Below are positions 1 to 5,817 of a stretch of DNA of 13,656 nt, one piece after another. The stretch spans positions 27,349 through 41,004 of the forward strand of contig DJXS01000075.1 of NCBI GenBank assembly GCA_002448395.1, given 5' to 3'. The notes below the pieces were generated by a model. It saw only the letters and a list, made by a program, of their open reading frames with translations. It had not been told where the DNA came from and did no database searches. The stretch is from Lachnospiraceae bacterium UBA6998. GTDB lineage: Bacteria; Bacillota; Clostridia; Lachnospirales; Lachnospiraceae. The position numbers and the translations under genes are program-made. How positions within the stretch are numbered: the stretch's first letter is position 1; each line of letters opens with the position of its first letter.

Positions 1-315
1 AGCGGCGGCAACATGGACGTCATCACGATGTCCAGCGTCGTGCAGCAGGGACTGATCATGAGAGACAGGATCTTTACGATCTCTGTGCGCCTTCCCGACA
101 AGCCGGGCGAGCTGCACAAGGTGTCCGGCATTATCGCCGGCGTAAACGGAAACGTCATCAAGCTGGAACACAACCAGTTCGTCTCCATCAACCGCAACGC
201 GGCGGTAGAACTGCGGATCACACTGGAAGCTTTCGGCACAGAACACAAGAAACAGATCATCAAGGCTCTTTCAGATAACGGCTACAAGGTCCATCAGGCA
301 GTGGTGAGTATTTAA
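1..315 (+). CDS. Threonine ammonia-lyase, C-terminal ACT-domain part (5' end outside window)
   Basis: The reading frame is open from base 1 to a TAA at 313-315, so only the last 104 residues of a longer protein are present. It begins with SGGN-D, the conserved segment closing the PLP-dependent catalytic domain of short threonine ammonia-lyases. A linker follows, then an ACT domain opening with a V-x-L-P-D-K-P-G-E-L motif and ending in a G-Y-K-V strand. The family deaminates L-threonine to 2-oxobutanoate and ammonia in the cytoplasm, either for isoleucine synthesis or threonine catabolism. A single short ACT domain fits the TdcB-like or short IlvA form, but the two cannot be told apart without the missing N-terminus. 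No clear terminator follows. The next gene starts 48 bases on. Confidence 0.85.
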   Translation, partial: SGGNMDVITMSSVVQQGLIMRDRIFTISVRLPDKPGELHKVSGIIAGVNGNVIKLEHNQFVSINRNAAVELRITLEAFGTEHKKQIIKALSDNGYKVHQAVVSI

Positions 316-363
316 GCGATATTTTGACCCTGTAAGGCTTTTCAGGAATTCCCGGAGCATTAA

Positions 364-1410
364 ATGGAAAACAGAGAACCAGAAAAATCAAATCCGAATC
401 ACAGGAGAGTGTTCTATTTTCTGAACATCCTTTTTATGTGCATGATCACAGTCGCATCCCTTACGATGGCAGTGGTCCTCTTTGTGCGCCTCGAGAGACT
501 AAGAAGTGAAAAGCAGCAGGAGGGGACCCTCTATACCGACAGCCAGATCGAGAAGATCAGATACGGGGCGGCGCAGTCAGAGCGCAACAGGATCCTGCTT
601 GAAATCCAGTCTTCCTTCGAATCCGGCAACAGCACGATCTCGATGCTGAGGGACCTCTTTCCCGGGGATCTGGTCGTCATGTGGGAGGGCCGGTATTATT
701 TCTATCCCGTGGACAGGTACCTTGAGACAAATCCCTTCTCCGAGATGGACTTTGCCCTGGGTGAAAACGGGGCAATGGAGTATATCGGAGAGGACACGGG
801 CGTGAAGGTGAACAGAGGCATTGACGTCTCTGCTCTCAACGGGGAGATAGACTGGGCCAGAGTGGCAGAGGACCAGATCGCGTTTGCGATGATCCGCGCC
901 GCGGTCAGAAATACTGACGGGGCGCTCGAACAGGATGAGAGATTCCAGGAAAACATGAGCGGAGCTAAATCCGTAGGGATCAGGACCGGCTGCTATGTGG
1001 ACCTGGACGTGGATAATGAAAAAGAAGCTGAGGAGATCGCGGATTTTGTTCTCTCGAATCTGACCATGAGCCAGCAGGAGATGGGCGCTCCGGTCGCGGT
1101 GCGCGTGCAGATCCCCGATCATTCCAGTTCCCTCAGCGGGCAGACCAGAGAGGAATGGACACAGGGAGTCAGAGCTTTTTGTGCCAAAATAAAGAAAGCG
1201 GGCTACGACTCCGTCATCTGCGCCAACACCGCGGCTTTCCACATGCTGCTGAACATGGCCGAGCTTGAGGAGTACGACAAGTGGATCGCGGACTATGGAG
1301 ACTATCTCTATTTCCCTTATAAATTCAAGTGCTGGCAGTACAGCCTGAAAGGAACAGTGAACGGCATCGAGGGAGATGTGGCGCTGGATCTGAGTGTATC
1401 GACGGAGTAA
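364..1410 (+). CDS. Membrane-anchored GH25 (lysozyme-fold) protein, probably catalytically inactive
   Basis: This 348-residue protein has a short basic cytoplasmic N-terminus and one membrane segment (about residues 16-41), with no visible cleavage site, so it is probably anchored with its C-terminus outside. A linker (42-150) includes a segment around 95-118 (LRDLFPGD to YYFYPVD). A GH25 domain spans about 151-345: RGIDVS at 151-156, E-I-D-W at 161-164, FAMIRAA at 174-180 and CWQYS at 323-327. GH25 enzymes cut the MurNAc-GlcNAc bond of peptidoglycan. The first catalytic-site Asp is kept (D154), but the usual P-V-x-L-D-x-E strand reads PVAVRVQ (243-249), giving R247 and Q249 in place of Asp and Glu. 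The closing V-D-L-N element is also altered (VALDL). GGAG ends 6 bases before the ATG. A wall-binding or scaffold role is possible; the fold is fairly sure and the activity doubtful. Confidence 0.82.
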   Translation: MENREPEKSNPNHRRVFYFLNILFMCMITVASLTMAVVLFVRLERLRSEKQQEGTLYTDSQIEKIRYGAAQSERNRILLEIQSSFESGNSTISMLRDLFPGDLVVMWEGRYYFYPVDRYLETNPFSEMDFALGENGAMEYIGEDTGVKVNRGIDVSALNGEIDWARVAEDQIAFAMIRAAVRNTDGALEQDERFQENMSGAKSVGIRTGCYVDLDVDNEKEAEEIADFVLSNLTMSQQEMGAPVAVRVQIPDHSSSLSGQTREEWTQGVRAFCAKIKKAGYDSVICANTAAFHMLLNMAELEEYDKWIADYGDYLYFPYKFKCWQYSLKGTVNGIEGDVALDLSVSTE

Positions 1411-1421
1411 AGAAAAAACAC

Positions 1422-1450
1422 TTGACACACGCAGACTTGGACTGTAATAT
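1422..1450 (+). promoter_or_regulatory. Sigma-A-like promoter for ylxM-ffh
   Basis: A perfect -35 box TTGACA (1422-1427) lies 17 bases before TAATAT (1445-1450, 4 of 6 matches to the -10 consensus). A perfect TATAAT also lies at 1448-1453, but with a 20-base spacer. It sits in the 50-base gap after the GH25 gene. Expected transcription start is about 1457-1460, almost at the ylxM start codon. The call rests on consensus matching only. Confidence 0.6.
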
Positions 1451-1460
1451 AATGCAGGTG

Positions 1461-1805
1461 ATGGAAAAAATCGTTGAACAGGGCCTTTTATATGATTTCT
1501 ACGGCTCGCTTCTCACCGGGCATCAGCAGAAGATCTATGAACAGGTCGTTTATGACAATTTATCATTGAATGAGGTCGCTGAGACCGAGGGTGTCAGCAA
1601 GCAGGCGGTGCATGATCTTGTGAGAAGGTGTACGACGATCATGCGCGGATACGAGAACAAACTCGGTATGATCCGCCGCTTCGGCAGGATCAGGGAATCC
1701 GCTGACAGATTGAGACAGATCGCTTCCTCCGGGGAGATCCCTCAGGCGCAGGCATCGGTACTTCGCAGGATCGCAGACGAGATCTGCACGGATCTGGAGA
1801 CCTGA
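1461..1805 (+). CDS. ylxM: YlxM family helix-turn-helix protein, SRP-associated
   Basis: The 114-residue product matches YlxM/p13-type proteins: an N-terminal helix (EKIVEQGLLYDFYGSLLT), a sigma-70 region 4-like helix-turn-helix around residues 34-56 (LSLNEVAETEGVSKQAVHDL) and a charged helical C-terminus. YlxM is encoded next to ffh in most Firmicutes and is thought to modulate the signal recognition particle; its biochemical role is poorly defined. The frame is open from much further upstream. ATG 1461 is chosen because the protein then begins like YlxM homologues. ATG 1452 and GTG 1458 are in-frame alternatives. None has a properly spaced Shine-Dalgarno site: AGGTG abuts ATG 1461 directly. 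Because the promoter overlaps the start, translation may be leaderless. ffh follows after 73 bases. In Bacillus the gene upstream is ftsY; here it is the GH25 gene. Confidence 0.88.
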   Translation: MEKIVEQGLLYDFYGSLLTGHQQKIYEQVVYDNLSLNEVAETEGVSKQAVHDLVRRCTTIMRGYENKLGMIRRFGRIRESADRLRQIASSGEIPQAQASVLRRIADEICTDLET

Positions 1806-1878
1806 AGAAGCCTGCACAGAGCTATGCGCCGGGTATCGGCGTACAGGGCAAAGTACAAGATTTCAGAGGATCGTCTAT

Positions 1879-3285
1879 ATGGCATTTGACAGCTTAACAG
1901 ATAAGCTAAACAGTATATTCAGCAAACTGAGCGGCAAGGGCAAGCTCACGGAGAGCGATGTCAAGAGCGCGATGCGCGAAGTCAAGATGGCTCTGCTCGA
2001 AGCAGACGTCAACTTCAAGGTCGTCAAGCAGTTTGTGAGTTCCGTCCAGGAGAGGGCGGTCGGCGAAGAGGTCATGAACGGCCTCAATCCCGCGCAGATG
2101 GTCATCAAGATCGTCAACGAAGAGATGACTTCGCTGATGGGAAGCGAGACCACAGAGCTGCAGCTGCAGCCCGGCAAGCAGATGACAGTCGTTATGATGG
2201 TCGGTCTGCAGGGCGCAGGTAAGACTACCACCGCAGCCAAGATCGCGGGCAAGTTCAAGCAGAAGGGCAAGAAGCCCCTGCTCGTGGCGCTGGACATCTA
2301 CCGTCCCGCGGCTATCAAACAGCTGCAGGTAAACGGTGAGAAGCAGGGCGTCGATGTTTTCACCATGGGAGACAAGCATGATCCGGCCGACATAGCGAAG
2401 GCGGCCATCGAGCATGCTAATAAGAACAAAGAGAATCTTGTCATCCTCGATACTGCGGGTCGTCTGCAGATCGACGAGGAGATGATGCAGGAGCTTGAGG
2501 ACATCAAGAAAGCTGTGACCGTTCACCAGACCATCCTGGTAGTGGATGCCATGACCGGTCAGGAAGCTGTCAACGTCGCCAAGACCTTTGACGAAAAGGT
2601 AGGCGTGGACGGCGTGATCCTCTCCAAGATGGACGGCGACACCCGAGGCGGTGCGGCTCTGTCGATCAAGGCAGTGACCGGAAAGCCCATTCTTTATGTT
2701 GGTATGGGCGAGAAGCTCTCCGACCTCGAGCAGTTCTACCCTGACCGAATGGCGGGCAGGATCCTGGGCATGGGCGACGTGCTGACTCTCATTGACAAAG
2801 CCCAGCAGAATCTTGACAAGCAGGACGAGCAGGAGAGCCGCGACATGGTGTCGCATCTCAAGAAGGGCAAGTTCGACTTCAACGACTACCTCAACAGTCT
2901 CAAGCAGATGAGGAAGATGGGCGGTCTCTCAAGCGTTCTCGGCATGCTTCCCGGCATGGGGATCAACAAGGACCAGATCGATAACATGATCGATGAGAAA
3001 CAGCTCAAGCGCACGGAGGCGATCGTGCTCAGCATGACGCCGGAAGAGCGCGCAAATCCCAAGCTTCTCACGCCTCAGAGAAAGTTCAGGATCGCCAAGG
3101 GATCCGGCAACGATATCGCCGATGTAAACCGCTTCATCAAACAGTTCAACCAGATGTCCAAGGTGATGAAGCAGTCCGGAGTCGGCAAGAAAGGCAAGAG
3201 ACGCAGAAACGCCAATCCGTTCGGCGGAATGGGCGGCTTCGGCGGAATGGGCGGTATGGGAGGAAGAGGAGGATTCCCCTTCTGA
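1879..3285 (+). CDS. ffh: Signal recognition particle protein Ffh (SRP54)
   Basis: Ffh is the GTPase subunit of the bacterial SRP. With 4.5S RNA it binds signal sequences on ribosomes and docks with FtsY at the membrane. The 468-residue product has an N domain (about 1-95), then the G domain with P-loop GLQGAGKT (109-116), DIYRPAA (139-145), DTAGR (191-195) and SKMDGDTRGGAA (249-260). The methionine-rich M domain (about 325-435) carries LGMLPGMG (354-361) and RKFRIAKGSG (401-410), the RNA-binding helix-turn-helix region. The basic stretch KKGKRRR (447-453 region) is followed by a Gly/Met tail of GGM repeats ending PF, so the protein is some 15-20 residues longer than the roughly 450 usual. 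AGAGG lies 9 bases before the ATG. It is probably co-transcribed with ylxM. Confidence 0.97.
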   Translation: MAFDSLTDKLNSIFSKLSGKGKLTESDVKSAMREVKMALLEADVNFKVVKQFVSSVQERAVGEEVMNGLNPAQMVIKIVNEEMTSLMGSETTELQLQPGKQMTVVMMVGLQGAGKTTTAAKIAGKFKQKGKKPLLVALDIYRPAAIKQLQVNGEKQGVDVFTMGDKHDPADIAKAAIEHANKNKENLVILDTAGRLQIDEEMMQELEDIKKAVTVHQTILVVDAMTGQEAVNVAKTFDEKVGVDGVILSKMDGDTRGGAALSIKAVTGKPILYVGMGEKLSDLEQFYPDRMAGRILGMGDVLTLIDKAQQNLDKQDEQESRDMVSHLKKGKFDFNDYLNSLKQMRKMGGLSSVLGMLPGMGINKDQIDNMIDEKQLKRTEAIVLSMTPEERANPKLLTPQRKFRIAKGSGNDIADVNRFIKQFNQMSKVMKQSGVGKKGKRRRNANPFGGMGGFGGMGGMGGRGGFPF

Positions 3286-3302
3286 CCTGATATTAAATAG
3301 TA

Positions 3303-3325
3303 TGAATCAGAATTTATTCTGTTCA
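3303..3325 (+). repeat. AT-rich inverted repeat between ffh and rpsP
   Basis: CAGAAT-TT-ATTCTG (3308-3321) is a perfect inverted repeat. It extends outwards by TGAA and TTCA with one unpaired T at 3307, giving 10 pairs. The two-base centre suits a DNA operator better than an RNA loop. No function is known. Confidence 0.4.
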
Positions 3326-3332
3326 AATACCC

Positions 3333-3361
3333 GCGTTCGGCAGTGATCTGCCGCAGAACGC
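3333..3361 (+). terminator. Bulged hairpin ahead of rpsP, possible attenuator or processing site
   Basis: GCGTTC-GGCAG pairs with CTGCC-(GCA)-GAACGC around a TGAT loop: 11 base pairs with a 3-base bulge on the 3' side. It is followed by AGCATTTTAA, which has only four T residues, so it is at best a weak intrinsic terminator. It could lower read-through from ffh into rpsP or mark an RNA processing site. No convincing separate rpsP promoter was seen in the 121-base gap. Confidence 0.45.
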
Positions 3362-3406
3362 AGCATTTTAAAAAGCAAACATTTTCTTAAGGAGGAAATC
3401 AAAGTC

Positions 3407-3649
3407 ATGGCAGTTAAGATCAGATTGAAGAGAATCGGTGAGAAGAAGGTTCCGATGTACAGAATCGTTGTTGCAGAGGCATCCACTCCCAGGAACGGCA
3501 GAGCCATCGAGGAGATCGGTACTTACAATCCCAACACAGATCCCGCTGTTGTCAAGGTTGACGTGGAAGCAGCTAAGAAGTGGATCTCCAACGGCGCACA
3601 GCCCACTACTGTTGTCAAGAAGCTGTTCAAGCAGGCCGGCCTTAAATAA
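3407..3649 (+). CDS. rpsP: 30S ribosomal protein S16
   Basis: S16 binds 16S rRNA and is needed for early 30S subunit assembly. The 80-residue product is full length for the family and shows the conserved N-terminal strand VKIRLKRIG, the YRIVVAEA strand, the PRNGR turn (where most homologues have PRDGR) and EEIGTYNP, then the C-terminal [12 protein letters not shown] helix region. A strong AAGGAGG (3389-3395) lies 11 bases before the ATG, in keeping with high expression. It is followed by khpA after 57 bases, the usual Firmicutes order. Confidence 0.98.
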   Translation: MAVKIRLKRIGEKKVPMYRIVVAEASTPRNGRAIEEIGTYNPNTDPAVVKVDVEAAKKWISNGAQPTTVVKKLFKQAGLK

Positions 3650-3653
3650 TCAA

Positions 3654-3671
3654 GATCAGGAACCACTGATC
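3654..3671 (+). repeat. Short hairpin between rpsP and khpA
   Basis: GATCAG (3654-3659) and CTGATC (3666-3671) form a perfect 6-base-pair stem with a GAACCA loop, starting just after the rpsP stop. There is no T-run after it, so it is not a terminator. It might protect the rpsP mRNA 3' end after processing, but this is a weak signal and could be chance. Confidence 0.3.
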
Positions 3672-3706
3672 AAATAGTTCGGACCTGACAGTCGGAAGGA
3701 ATATTT

Positions 3707-3934
3707 ATGAGAGAATTAGTTGAATTGATCGCCAAGGCGCTTGTCGATCATCCCGATGAAGTTGTCGTCACGCAAACGCAGGAGGGCAAGAGCATCCGGA
3801 TCCAGCTTCATGTCGCACCTTCTGACATGGGCAAAGTCATTGGCAAACAGGGCAGAATTGCTAAGGCAATCCGTTCTGTTGTCAAGGCTGCCGCTTCAAG
3901 AGAAGATATCAGAGTGGATGTGGACATCGACTGA
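3707..3934 (+). CDS. khpA: KH-domain RNA-binding protein KhpA (YlqC)
   Basis: KhpA is a small single-KH RNA-binding protein that in other Gram-positive bacteria pairs with KhpB (Jag/EloR) and affects cell division, elongation and RNA turnover. The 75-residue product is of normal length. It holds a type II KH core with VIGKQGRIAKAIR at about residues 44-56, where GKQG (46-49) is the GxxG nucleic-acid-binding loop, and ends in an acidic DVDID strand. GGAAGG lies a few bases before the ATG. The gene sits in its conserved place between rpsP and rimM. A strong hairpin follows the stop codon. Confidence 0.95.
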   Translation: MRELVELIAKALVDHPDEVVVTQTQEGKSIRIQLHVAPSDMGKVIGKQGRIAKAIRSVVKAAASREDIRVDVDID

Positions 3935-3958
3935 GCAGCCGATTGAATAGCTTATCAT

Positions 3959-3988
3959 GCGGCGGCAGCGGGCAAACGCTGCCGCCGC
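3959..3988 (+). terminator. Perfect 12-bp GC hairpin between khpA and rimM, possible attenuator
   Basis: GCGGCGGCAGCG (3959-3970) and its exact reverse complement (3977-3988) flank a 6-base GGCAAA loop. The tail is only TTTGTG, so termination would be partial at best. It begins 25 bases after the khpA stop and ends 19 bases before the rimM ATG. It may act as an attenuator, or as a block to 3' exonucleases that stabilises the rpsP-khpA message. Confidence 0.55.
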
Positions 3989-4007
3989 TTTGTGAATGAG
4001 GAAAGAT

Positions 4008-4520
4008 ATGGTATCTAGATTTCGAGTGGGCGTGATCGCCGGAACACACGGACTCCACGGGGAAGTGAAGGTATTTCCCACCACGGATGAGCCGAGGAGA
4101 TTTCTGGACCTCAAACAGGTCATTATGGATACGGGGCGCGAGGAGAGAGTGCTGAAGATCCGCAGCGTCAAATTCTTCAAGAAGTTCGTCATCCTCGGAT
4201 TTGAAGAGATGAACCGGATCGAGGATGTGGAGAGACTCAAAGGATCGGAGCTTCTGATCCCCAGAGAGGACGCTATCGAGCTGGAGGAAGGGGAATACTT
4301 TATCCCGGACCTTCTCGGGCTTAAGGTGACAACGGATGACGGGAGAGAGCTCGGCGCCATTAAGGATGTGATCGAGACAGGCGCCAACAATGTCTATGAT
4401 GTGAGAAATGACGAAGGGAAGAGCATTCTGATCCCTGCAATCCCCGACTGCATCCTGGACGTGAACCTGGAAGAGGGAAGCATGAAAGTTCATCTTCTCC
4501 CCGGACTGGAGAACCTGTGA
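4008..4520 (+). CDS. rimM: 16S rRNA-processing / 30S assembly factor RimM
   Basis: RimM binds the 30S head with protein S19 and helps 16S rRNA maturation. The 170-residue product has the two expected domains: an N-terminal barrel beginning [19 protein letters not shown], with the G-T-H-G-L-x-G-E-V-K-V signature, and a C-terminal PRC-barrel (about 90-168) with [28 protein letters not shown] and a [12 protein letters not shown] strand. An ATG at 3996 is also in frame, but ATG 4008 is preferred: GAGGAAAG (3998-4005) lies correctly before it, and the protein then begins just ahead of the conserved strand. trmD starts one base after the stop, so the two are probably translationally coupled. Confidence 0.96.
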   Translation: MVSRFRVGVIAGTHGLHGEVKVFPTTDEPRRFLDLKQVIMDTGREERVLKIRSVKFFKKFVILGFEEMNRIEDVERLKGSELLIPREDAIELEEGEYFIPDLLGLKVTTDDGRELGAIKDVIETGANNVYDVRNDEGKSILIPAIPDCILDVNLEEGSMKVHLLPGLENL

Positions 4521-4521
4521 T

Positions 4522-5241
4522 ATGAGATTCTATGTTTTGACACTTTTCCCGGAAATGATCGAACAGGGACTGGCCACCAGCATAACCGGAAGGGCAATGC
4601 AGAAAGGGCTTGTCAGTCTGGACGCGGTCAACATAAGGGATTATGCCGCCAACAAGCACAGAAAAGTGGATGATTACACTTACGGCGGAGGAGCCGGCAT
4701 GCTGATGCAGGCGCAGCCCGTCTACGACGCCTGCATGGCGGTTCAGAATACGCTGGAAAAACCTGCGAGAGTCGTCTATATGACGCCCCAGGGCAGCACA
4801 TTCAACCAGACGAAAGCGCAGGAACTGGCGCAGGAGGAAGATCTCATCATTCTCTGCGGCCACTACGAGGGGATCGACGAGAGAGTCCTCGAGGAGATCG
4901 TGACGGACGAGATCTCGATCGGCGACTATGTCCTTACGGGCGGCGAGCTGCCGGCCATGGTGGTCATAGACACGGTATCCAGGCTGATCCCGGGCGTGCT
5001 CGGAAACGGCGTCTCCGCGGACACGGATTCCTTTATGAACGGGCTTCTGGAATACCCCCAGTACTCGAGGCCCGAGGTCTGGAGAGACAAAAAAGTACCA
5101 GCGGTTCTTTTGTCCGGTGACCACGCGAAAGTGGACCGCTGGAGAAAGGAACAGTCGCTGGAGAGGACAAGGCTCAGAAGGCCTGATCTGTATGAAAAGT
5201 ATATGCAAGAGCACCCGGACGCGGCAAAATATTGTAAATAA
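4522..5241 (+). CDS. trmD: tRNA (guanine-N1)-methyltransferase TrmD
   Basis: TrmD methylates G37 next to the anticodon (m1G37) using S-adenosylmethionine and prevents +1 frameshifting. The 239-residue product is a full-length SPOUT enzyme. It starts with [12 protein letters not shown] and has YGGGAGM (54-60). The trefoil-knot cofactor site contains [10 protein letters not shown] (112-121) and [15 protein letters not shown] (132-146). R154 and D169, the positions of the catalytic Arg and Asp in the E. coli enzyme, are present. The C-terminal tRNA-binding helices carry RPEVWR and the basic TRLRRPDLY stretch. One base separates it from rimM. The nearest Shine-Dalgarno-like GGAG lies inside the end of rimM. 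Confidence 0.98.
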   Translation: MRFYVLTLFPEMIEQGLATSITGRAMQKGLVSLDAVNIRDYAANKHRKVDDYTYGGGAGMLMQAQPVYDACMAVQNTLEKPARVVYMTPQGSTFNQTKAQELAQEEDLIILCGHYEGIDERVLEEIVTDEISIGDYVLTGGELPAMVVIDTVSRLIPGVLGNGVSADTDSFMNGLLEYPQYSRPEVWRDKKVPAVLLSGDHAKVDRWRKEQSLERTRLRRPDLYEKYMQEHPDAAKYCK

Positions 5242-5249
5242 TTTTTTGC

Positions 5250-5278
5250 TTGCATACGTGCGGCTGTTGTGGTAAATT
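5250..5278 (+). promoter_or_regulatory. Extended -10 promoter for rplS
   Basis: TTGCAT (5250-5255) and TAAATT (5273-5278) are 17 bases apart, with a TGn extended -10 element just upstream (TGG, 5270-5272). The expected transcription start is about 5285, giving a leader of some 100 bases before rplS. The call rests on consensus matching only. Confidence 0.5.
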
Positions 5279-5282
5279 ATTA

Positions 5283-5384
5283 ATGTTGCTTTGGCAGCAT
5301 GTCCCAAATCTAAGACGGTCCTCTGCCGCAGCCCGTCAGGCGGTGAATGACGGCAAGAACGTCCCCAGTATAAAGGAGATTGAA
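5283..5384 (+). ncRNA. Structured rplS 5' leader, candidate L19 autoregulatory leader
   Basis: A 7-base-pair hairpin with one G-T pair (ATGTTGC, loop TTTG, GCAGCAT; 5283-5300) starts close to the predicted transcription start. Downstream, GACGG and CCGTC (about 5315-5338) can pair, as can GCCG and CGGC segments in a competing fold. AAAGGAG (5372-5378) is the rplS ribosome binding site. A ribosomal protein L19 leader family is known in low-GC Gram-positive bacteria, and the position and size fit it, but membership was not tested against a covariance model. Confidence 0.4.
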
Positions 5385-5738
5385 ATGAATTACGAAATCA
5401 TCAAGGAACTCGAGAAAGAACAGCTCAAGGAGAACGCTCCCCAGTTCAGCATCGGTGACACAGTACGTGTCCACAACAGGATCAAAGAGGGTAACCGCGA
5501 GAGAATCCAGATCTTCGAGGGAACAGTCCTGAAGATCCAGGGCGGCGGCGCAAGAACTACTTTCACCGTCCGCAAGGAATCCAGCGGAATCGGCGTTGAG
5601 AAGACATGGCCCCTTCACAGCCCCAACGTTGAGAAGGTTGACGTTGTCAGACGCGGTAAAGTCAGAAGAGCGAAGCTCAACTATCTCCGCAGCCTGAGCG
5701 GCAAGAAAGCCAAGGTCAAGGCTCTGAACGACCGCTGA
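5385..5738 (+). CDS. rplS: 50S ribosomal protein L19
   Basis: L19 lies at the 30S-50S interface and helps stabilise the subunit bridge. The 117-residue product is full length: an N-terminal helix ([21 protein letters not shown]), the [23 protein letters not shown] strand region, the [19 protein letters not shown] and [13 protein letters not shown] core, and a basic [14 protein letters not shown] tail. The frame is open upstream to a TTG at 5250 and an ATG at 5283, but ATG 5385 matches the conserved L19 N-terminus and has AAAGGAG 6 bases ahead. The gene has its own predicted promoter and leader, so it can be expressed apart from trmD. A hairpin terminator follows. Confidence 0.98.
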   Translation: MNYEIIKELEKEQLKENAPQFSIGDTVRVHNRIKEGNRERIQIFEGTVLKIQGGGARTTFTVRKESSGIGVEKTWPLHSPNVEKVDVVRRGKVRRAKLNYLRSLSGKKAKVKALNDR

Positions 5739-5760
5739 TCAATAAAAGCGAGTTTGAAGG

Positions 5761-5798
5761 TATGCCGCGCTGTGAATACAGTGCGGCATATTTAGTTT
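5761..5798 (+). terminator. Intrinsic terminator after rplS
   Basis: A 13-pair stem with one G-T pair (TATGCCGC-G-CTGT, loop GAAT, ACAG-T-GCGGCATA; 5761-5790) is followed by TTTAGTTT. It begins 22 bases after the rplS stop and ends before the rbgA ribosome binding site, so it probably closes the ribosome-related block, perhaps with some read-through into rbgA. Confidence 0.75.
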
Positions 5799-5817
5799 AC
5801 AATAAAAGGAGGAGCGG

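Noticed and set aside
1825..1840. CGCCG-GGTAT-CGGCG hairpin between ylxM and ffh
   Set aside because: It is a 5-base-pair stem with no T-run in a short gap between genes that are normally co-transcribed; this is within chance expectation.
1906..2856. A 316-codon minus-strand frame opposite ffh
   Set aside because: It is a shadow of the ffh codons; the product has no recognisable domain.
4360..5307. A 315-codon minus-strand frame opposite trmD
   Set aside because: It is antisense to a conserved gene with every expected motif, with no family resemblance or supporting ribosome binding site.
5250..5384. Upstream in-frame extension of rplS from TTG 5250 or ATG 5283
   Set aside because: L19 proteins begin at the MNxxIIKxLE segment, the AAAGGAG site serves ATG 5385, and the upstream bases hold a promoter and hairpin instead.
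5754..5782. TTGAAG-17-TACAGT as an rbgA promoter
   Set aside because: Both boxes match only 4 of 6 bases and the -10 lies inside the rplS terminator stem, so the match is not strong enough.
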